Shown here: one piece after another, positions 15,714-20,137 of the stretch
Numbering within the stretch: position 1 is the stretch's first letter
Layout of the letters: the number at the start of each line of letters is the position of its first letter
Source: Betaproteobacteria bacterium
GTDB taxonomy: Bacteria; Pseudomonadota; Gammaproteobacteria; Burkholderiales; SG8-41
Assembly (NCBI GenBank): GCA_021414185.1
Contig: JAIOOZ010000370.1
Location: forward strand, 1-20,137
DNA length: 20,137 nucleotides
Reading direction: 5' to 3'
Made by a program: the position numbers and the translations under genes
The notes under the pieces: model-generated
What the model saw: only the letters and a program-made list of their open reading frames with translations
Told to the model about the DNA's origin: nothing
The model's database searches: none

Positions 15714-16670
15714 CTAGCCATACGCGATGCAGTTCTCGCACACGGTGCCGCGCACGTCCTTCTTGAGGTGTGCGGCGCGCAGGCTCACGAACGCGGGCGA
15801 ATTCCACGCATCCATGAACGGGACTTTATTCAAGTCGCCCATCGTCCAGTTGGCGGTGGCGTCGAAGCAGCACGCGGACAGCTTGCCTTCGGCGGTGATA
15901 TGGCCTTCGGTAAACGCGGACCAGCACGGCAGCGGTTCGCGCAGCGCGCCGATACGGCCCTGGTTGCCGGCGGTCGGCCGGTAACCGAGTTCCGACTCGC
16001 GCTGGGTCGCAAACGCGCCCATCGAATAAAGCGGCAGCCAGTAATGATGATCGACGTACGGACGTACGCTTTGCGACAGCAGGGCTTCCATTTTTATCTG
16101 CTGTTCGCCGTCGTAACTTATCGACGACGCGTAAAGTCCGGTTTTGTAGCCTTTGTCCCTGCGCACGTGCCAGGCGCAGCGGATGTTCTCGAGCGCGTTG
16201 CGAAACAGCCGGCCGGCGACGCCCATGATCTTCTCGAACTGCTCCTCCTCCGCGGCATTGACCGACCACTTCAGGGAGTCGAGGCCGGCTTTCATGCATT
16301 CTTCCACCGCTTCGGGGAATGCCATCGATGCGTTGGACGTCAGGAACACGTAGGGCATGCCGAGCTCGTGCTTGAGCCAGGCGATGCAGTCAACCAGCAG
16401 GCGCGGGTTCATGAACGATTCGCCGAGATAAAACACGCCGACTTCCTCGACGCCGGCTTCGCGCATCTCGCGTGTCACGCGCTTGAACAGACCAAAGTCC
16501 ATGTCCCACTTCGGCTGCACTTCGCGGGAGCGCAACGCGCAAAAACCGCACCGGTAATTGCAGCGTGGCGATATTTCGATCTTCACGCTGCGGGGCGCCG
16601 GCAACGCGGCTTTCATCCGTGACGGCGGGATCTGCGTGATGCCATCGATGCGGTCGGTGATTGTGCTCAT
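15714..16670 (-). CDS. Radical SAM protein with SPASM-like C-terminus
   Basis: A 318-residue radical SAM enzyme. The cluster motif SPRCNYRCGFC gives C37, C41 and C44 (CX3CX2C). The barrel includes GVFYLGESFMNPRLL, corresponding to the GGEP-type SAM contact, and FLTSNASMAF. The C-terminal part has CWSAFTEGHITAEGKLSACC, then GDLNKVPFMDAWNS and a final CENC, resembling the SPASM/twitch auxiliary cluster region of peptide- and protein-modifying enzymes. ATG 16670 is used. The frame continues to 16745, but that would run through the FNR box and its predicted start site, and an ATG at 16706 overlaps the -10. No good ribosome site is visible. It is first in an operon with the nitronate-monooxygenase-like gene. 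The substrate is unknown. It is not MoaA, which has a different C-terminal cluster motif. Confidence 0.83.
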   Translation of the reverse strand: MSTITDRIDGITQIPPSRMKAALPAPRSVKIEISPRCNYRCGFCALRSREVQPKWDMDFGLFKRVTREMREAGVEEVGVFYLGESFMNPRLLVDCIAWLKHELGMPYVFLTSNASMAFPEAVEECMKAGLDSLKWSVNAAEEEQFEKIMGVAGRLFRNALENIRCAWHVRRDKGYKTGLYASSISYDGEQQIKMEALLSQSVRPYVDHHYWLPLYSMGAFATQRESELGYRPTAGNQGRIGALREPLPCWSAFTEGHITAEGKLSACCFDATANWTMGDLNKVPFMDAWNSPAFVSLRAAHLKKDVRGTVCENCIAYG

Positions 16671-16704
16671 GTTTTTTGACGGGAATCCAGGGGGATTTTT
16701 TCTC

Positions 16705-16745
16705 ATCTTAGGCGCGCCCGGTCGCCTGCCATTGATCCAGATCAA
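16705..16745 (-). promoter_or_regulatory. FNR-type box and class II promoter for the radical SAM operon
   Basis: TTGATCCAGATCAA (16732-16745) is a perfect FNR palindrome. On the minus strand TAAGAT (16705-16710) sits 31 bp away, centre to centre, as a -10-like element, predicting a start near 16697-16698 and a leader of about 27 nt. In the plus direction the equivalent -10 position reads GAAACT, a poor match, so leftward control is favoured. This would make the radical SAM and nitronate monooxygenase pair anaerobically induced. Confidence 0.7.
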
Positions 16746-16819
16746 AGGGTGATCGGCGGCACGGGAGGAAACTGCGATTGTGAAAATTCGCGGTGCTCGC
16801 GCCGCAAAGAGCTAAGGCT

Positions 16820-17014
16820 ATGTGGCGATTCAATATTCCTCCCGGTTGGGCGACGCCGCGCTTGCCGCAGGGTACTTTTCATGAGTTCGCGGCGGCATTG
16901 CGCCATGCCAGCGCGTGCAAAAATTGCCTGGTGCGCCGGCAGGGACGCTGTCCGGGGCCCGAGTTCTGCGCCGACTGCGCGTGGAAGGAAGGCACTTCGC
17001 GCGAGCAGGATTAG
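16820..17014 (+). CDS. Small Cys-rich protein, possible zinc-ribbon type
   Basis: A 64-residue ORF starting MWRFNIPPGWATPRLPQGTF. Five cysteines are clustered: CKNC, then C in RQGRCPG, then CADC, giving C-X2-C-X8-C-X5-C-X2-C. This could bind zinc or an Fe-S cluster. AAGG at 16814-16817, four to five bases before the ATG, is a modest ribosome site; an in-frame GTG at 16793 is an alternative. It is divergent from the radical SAM gene across the FNR box. I do not recognise the family and cannot assign a function. The non-random Cys pattern argues that it is real. Confidence 0.55.
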   Translation: MWRFNIPPGWATPRLPQGTFHEFAAALRHASACKNCLVRRQGRCPGPEFCADCAWKEGTSREQD

Positions 17015-17159
17015 CTGCGTTCCGCTGCTGGATTGATCCGCGCCGTCGAACGCGGCGCCGCCGTCGCGGCCGGCATCGTGGTCAAATCAGTTCGAAAGCG
17101 CGCCAAAACCCACGCGCCGCGCGCATACTGCGCTGGATCGAAAATGCGGCTTGCAAACC

Positions 17160-18431
17160 ATGAACCTTGATTGGTTGAACGAACAGGGGCTGGACCGGTT
17201 GCCCGAGTTCCTGACCGCGCTCCTGATCGGACTCTTGATCGGGCTGGAGCGCGAGCGCAATCCCACGGCCAAGGCCGGATTGCGCACCTTTGCGCTCGTC
17301 GCGCTCACGGGGGCGGCCTCCGCCTTGCTGGCCGACGTGTTTGCCGCGCCGTCCATACTCGCGGTGACGCTGGGCGCGGTTGCCATCATGATGATCGCCG
17401 CCTATTACCATCGTCAGGACGATACCCCGGTTGACGACCCCGGTACCACGACCGTGGCCGCAATCGTTACGTGCTACCTGCTGGGCGCCATGGCGATGAC
17501 CGGCTATGCGCGGCTCGCGGTGATGATGGCAATCGTCGTCACGGTACTGCTGTATTTCAAAGCCGAACTTGGCGGCGCCGCGCGCAAGCTGGAGCGGCGC
17601 GATCTCGTGTCCATATTGCAGTTCGCGGTGGTGACGTTCGTCGTCTTGCCGCTGTTGCCCGATCAGGCGTTTGGCCCATACGGTGCGCTGAATCCGCGCC
17701 ACATATGGTCGATGGTGGTGTTGATCAGCGGGGTATCGCTGGCCGGCTATGTCGCGCTGCGCCTCGTTGGCGCAGAACACGGCGCGATCCTGCTGGGATT
17801 GCTGGGAGGCCTGGTGTCCAGCACCGCTACTACGCTGGCGTATTCGCGCTACGCCAAGAGGGATAGCAATTTAACCGGCCTTGCAGTGACGGTGATCTCG
17901 ACGGCCAACCTCGTGCTGCTGGTGCGGCTTACGGTATTTGCGGCGGTGGTTGCCCCTGGAACGCTCGCGATTCTGGCGCCGGTGCTTGCAATGGCGCTCG
18001 TCGCCGGCATGGCCGCATATGCATATGGGCGACGGCGCGACAATGCAGGTTTGGAATTGACCACGCCCAATATCAGCAATCCGGCGGAACTGCATATCGC
18101 GCTCAGCTTCGCGGCCATGTATGCGGCGGTTCTGCTGCTGAGCGCATGGCTCGCCGATCTTGTCGGCAGCATCGGGGTATACATGGTCGCCCTGGTTTCC
18201 GGCTTGACCGACGTGGATGCGATCACGCTCTCGAGCCTGCGGCTGTACGGGCTGGGAACGCTTTCGGGTTACCAGTTGACATTGGCTGTCGTGCTGGCGC
18301 TTTCGGCCAACGCGGCCTTCAAGCTGGGAATCGTGCGCGTCGTCGGCGGCGCCGTGCTTTTCAGGCGCTGTGTCCCGGTGTTGGCGGCCGTGGTCACCGG
18401 CGCGGCCATCGGGTTGGCCGTATTTGCCTGA
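17160..18431 (+). CDS. MgtC/DUF4010-type integral membrane protein
   Basis: A 423-residue protein with about a dozen hydrophobic segments. The N-terminal portion carries the MgtC-type signature GLLIGLERER (residues 24-33) and AGLRTFALVALTG (39-51). The remainder, with LQFAVVTFVVLPLLPD, ALNPRHIWSMVVLISGVSL, GLLGGLVSSTATTLAYS and VSGLTDVDAITLS, fits the DUF4010 family. The function of DUF4010 proteins is not established; ion or metabolite transport has been suggested for MgtC relatives. ATG 17160 is preferred to the in-frame TTG 17151. No strong ribosome site is visible. The 145 nt upstream hold nothing recognisable. There is no evident link to nitrate respiration. Confidence 0.85.
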   Translation: MNLDWLNEQGLDRLPEFLTALLIGLLIGLERERNPTAKAGLRTFALVALTGAASALLADVFAAPSILAVTLGAVAIMMIAAYYHRQDDTPVDDPGTTTVAAIVTCYLLGAMAMTGYARLAVMMAIVVTVLLYFKAELGGAARKLERRDLVSILQFAVVTFVVLPLLPDQAFGPYGALNPRHIWSMVVLISGVSLAGYVALRLVGAEHGAILLGLLGGLVSSTATTLAYSRYAKRDSNLTGLAVTVISTANLVLLVRLTVFAAVVAPGTLAILAPVLAMALVAGMAAYAYGRRRDNAGLELTTPNISNPAELHIALSFAAMYAAVLLLSAWLADLVGSIGVYMVALVSGLTDVDAITLSSLRLYGLGTLSGYQLTLAVVLALSANAAFKLGIVRVVGGAVLFRRCVPVLAAVVTGAAIGLAVFA

Positions 18432-18439
18432 CCATATAC

Positions 18440-18478
18440 TTGCGCCAATAGTTGACGCCCGCGCGGGCTTGCGCCAAT
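18440..18478. repeat. Direct repeat flanking a short palindrome
   Basis: TTGCGCCAAT occurs at 18440-18449 and again at 18469-18478, 29 bp apart. Between the copies lies the perfect 12-bp palindrome GCCCGCGCGGGC (18457-18468). It occupies most of the 63-nt gap between the membrane protein and the nuclease gene, so it may be an operator or a weak terminator. No known regulator site is recognised. Confidence 0.4.
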
Positions 18479-18494
18479 TCTCAACAGGACACTC

Positions 18495-19859
18495 ATGAAA
18501 ATCCAGTTTCTCGGCGCCACGGGCACCGTCACCGGCTCGAAATATCTGGTCAGCGCGGGCGCGAAAAAGATCCTGATCGATTGCGGCCTGTTCCAGGGCT
18601 TCAAGCAACTGCGGCTGCGCAATTGGGCGCAACTGCCGGTGGACCCGCGGGGCATCGATGCGGTGATCCTGACTCATGCCCATATCGACCACAGCGGCTA
18701 CCTGCCGTTGCTGGTGAAGAACGGCTTCCGCGGCAAAATCTTTTGCAGCAGTGCCACCCGCGATCTTTGCGGGATCCTGCTGCCCGACTCCGGTCACCTG
18801 CAGGAGGAGGAGGCGAGATACGCGAATCAAAAAGGATTTTCCAAGCATCACCCGGCGCTGCCGCTGTATACGCGTGGCGACGCCGAGCAGGCCGTGCGGT
18901 TCATCAAGCCCGTCGACTTCGGGCACCGTATCGAGCTGGGTGCAGGAGCCTCGTTTGAATTGTCGCCGTCAGGACATATTCTGGGTTCAGCTTTCATTTC
19001 ACTCAGGGCGGACCACCGGCTGATCGTATTTTCCGGCGATCTCGGCCGGCCGAACGATCCCATCATGCGCGACCCCGCGGCCATCGAACAGGCCGACTAT
19101 CTGGTCGTAGAGTCCACCTATGGCGATCGGCTGCATTCGCGCGAAGACCCGGCGAAGATGCTTGGCGATGTTCTCAATCGCACGTTTGCGCGCGGCGGCG
19201 TGGTCGTCATCCCGGCATTTGCCGTAGATCGCACGCAGACGCTCATGTACTACATCGCGCAATTGAAGGCGGCGGGCACGATTCCGCCGGAGATTCCGGT
19301 ATACCTCAACAGTCCGATGGCGGTAAATGTGACGCGCATATTCAATCAGCACCACGCCGAGCACCGCCTGAGTGCTGAGCAATGCGCAGCGATGTTCGGC
19401 GCCTTGACAATCGTCAACAGCGTCGAGGAGTCCGAGGCGCTCAACCGCAAAACCGGACCTCTGGTCATCATTTCGGCGAGCGGCATGGCCACCGGCGGCA
19501 GGGTCGTGCATCACATCAAGGCGTTTGCGCCCGACGCGCGCAATACCATTCTGTTCGCCGGTTTTCAGGCCGGCGGCACGCGCGGCGCGGTGATGGTGGC
19601 GGGAGCGGAGTCGGTCAAGATCCACGGTGCCTATGTGCCCGTCAAAGCCGAGATCGCGATGCTCGACAATATGTCGGCGCACGCCGATTACGCCGAGACG
19701 CTGGAATGGCTGGCGCACTTTCGCACGCCGCCGCGGACCACCTTCATTACGCACGGCGAACCCGCCGCCGCCGATGCGCTGCGCATGCATATCCAGGAAC
19801 GCTACGGCTGGCGATGTCAGATCCCCGATTATCTGGAGACGATAGGGCTGGCGGGATGA
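18495..19859 (+). CDS. MBL-fold beta-CASP ribonuclease-like protein
   Basis: A 454-residue metallo-beta-lactamase protein of the beta-CASP/RMMBL group (CPSF73/YsdA-like RNA-processing hydrolases). Zinc-binding motif HAHIDH is at residues 61-66 (H61, H63, D65, H66), with PSGHILGSA and FSGDLGR supplying further metal ligands. Beta-CASP elements are VESTYGDR, the ISASGMATGGRVVHHI segment and NMSAHADYAE, followed by the C-terminal RMMBL-like ITHGEP. It is probably cytoplasmic and acts on RNA, but specificity is unknown. AGGAC upstream supports ATG 18495. Its TGA overlaps the start of the P-type ATPase gene as ATGA. Confidence 0.9.
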   Translation: MKIQFLGATGTVTGSKYLVSAGAKKILIDCGLFQGFKQLRLRNWAQLPVDPRGIDAVILTHAHIDHSGYLPLLVKNGFRGKIFCSSATRDLCGILLPDSGHLQEEEARYANQKGFSKHHPALPLYTRGDAEQAVRFIKPVDFGHRIELGAGASFELSPSGHILGSAFISLRADHRLIVFSGDLGRPNDPIMRDPAAIEQADYLVVESTYGDRLHSREDPAKMLGDVLNRTFARGGVVVIPAFAVDRTQTLMYYIAQLKAAGTIPPEIPVYLNSPMAVNVTRIFNQHHAEHRLSAEQCAAMFGALTIVNSVEESEALNRKTGPLVIISASGMATGGRVVHHIKAFAPDARNTILFAGFQAGGTRGAVMVAGAESVKIHGAYVPVKAEIAMLDNMSAHADYAETLEWLAHFRTPPRTTFITHGEPAAADALRMHIQERYGWRCQIPDYLETIGLAG

Positions 19860-20137
19860 CGCGCTCGGCGCACGTATCCGTGACGGAACGTGCAGGCCTG
19901 ACGCAGGGCGAAGCCACGGCGCGGCTCGCCGCCGAAGGCCATAACGAACTGCCGGCGGCGCGTCCGCGCGGATTGTCGGGCGTGGTACGCGAGGTTGTGC
20001 GCGAACCGATGTTCATGCTGCTGGCCGCGGCGGGCGGCATTTATCTGCTGATCGGCGACGTGCGTGAAGCGATGGTGCTGCTGGCCTCGGTGTTCGTGGT
20101 GATGGGAATCACCATTTATCAGGAACGCAAGAGCGAG
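19856..20137 (+). CDS. Cation-transporting P-type ATPase, N-terminal part (runs off window)
   Basis: The first 94 codons of a P-type ATPase. GLTQGEATARLAAEGHNELP is the cation-ATPase N-terminal domain. It is followed by PRGLSGVVREVVREPMFMLL, the first membrane helix pair, and then VLLASVFVVMGITIYQERKSE, which in this family leads into the actuator domain. The catalytic DKTGT site lies beyond the window, so the ion cannot be assigned; Ca2+/Mg2+-type ATPases are the nearest by appearance. The ATG overlaps the nuclease stop as ATGA, indicating coupled translation. Confidence 0.88.
   Translation, partial: MTRSAHVSVTERAGLTQGEATARLAAEGHNELPAARPRGLSGVVREVVREPMFMLLAAAGGIYLLIGDVREAMVLLASVFVVMGITIYQERKSE

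Noticed and set aside
16700..16710. Possible NsrR half-site (CATCTT) near the radical SAM promoter
   Set aside because: Only one half is present and no matching AAGATG arm lies at the correct spacing.
15714..16745. Longer radical SAM start at ATG 16745
   Set aside because: It would translate through the FNR box and the predicted start site, and the added residues do not look like the family.

Overview
The window comes from a high-GC betaproteobacterium capable of nitrate respiration. I assign the class from overall protein character and gene order and cannot name a genus. It carries a complete respiratory nitrate reductase locus with its nitric-oxide and oxygen-responsive control region, followed by a cluster of smaller genes that share FNR-type operators, and then an unrelated group of housekeeping or accessory genes.

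Region 1 (1-481): the 5' part of nsrR runs leftward off the window. The divergent nsrR-narK intergenic region holds a sigma-70-like nsrR promoter (TTGATA-N17-GATAAT), an NsrR-type palindrome (381-403) and, three bases further on, a perfect FNR/NNR-type box (TTGATATAGATCAA, 407-420) placed to activate narK1.

Region 2 (482-12662): narK1, narK2, narG, narH, narJ, narI, a NifM-like parvulin isomerase, a conserved hypothetical and nnrS all lie on the plus strand. Spacings are short and there are several ATGA stop/start overlaps. NarK proteins import nitrate and export nitrite, and NarGHI reduces nitrate with quinol electrons. NarJ and possibly the parvulin assist maturation, and NnrS belongs to the NO-response repertoire. 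NarK2 looks unusually short at its N-terminus, across TM1.

Region 3 (12663-17014): a leftward pair encodes a small exported protein and a small c-type cytochrome. Rightward there is an ABC-ATPase remnant and a beta-carbonic anhydrase, then a leftward radical SAM/SPASM-like plus nitronate-monooxygenase-like operon, and a tiny Cys-rich ORF. Three more FNR-type boxes (13407, 13443, 16732) lie here. Each has a -10-like hexamer 31-32 bp away, the geometry of class II FNR promoters, which links these genes to anaerobic nitrate/NO metabolism. The FNR-linked radical SAM and nitronate-monooxygenase pair is the best candidate for an under-described function.

Region 4 (17160-20137): an MgtC/DUF4010-type membrane protein, an MBL/beta-CASP nuclease-like protein and the start of a cation P-type ATPase that overlaps the nuclease stop codon and runs off the window. 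This block has no visible link to denitrification.

No tRNA, rRNA, CRISPR array, insertion sequence or integrase was seen.
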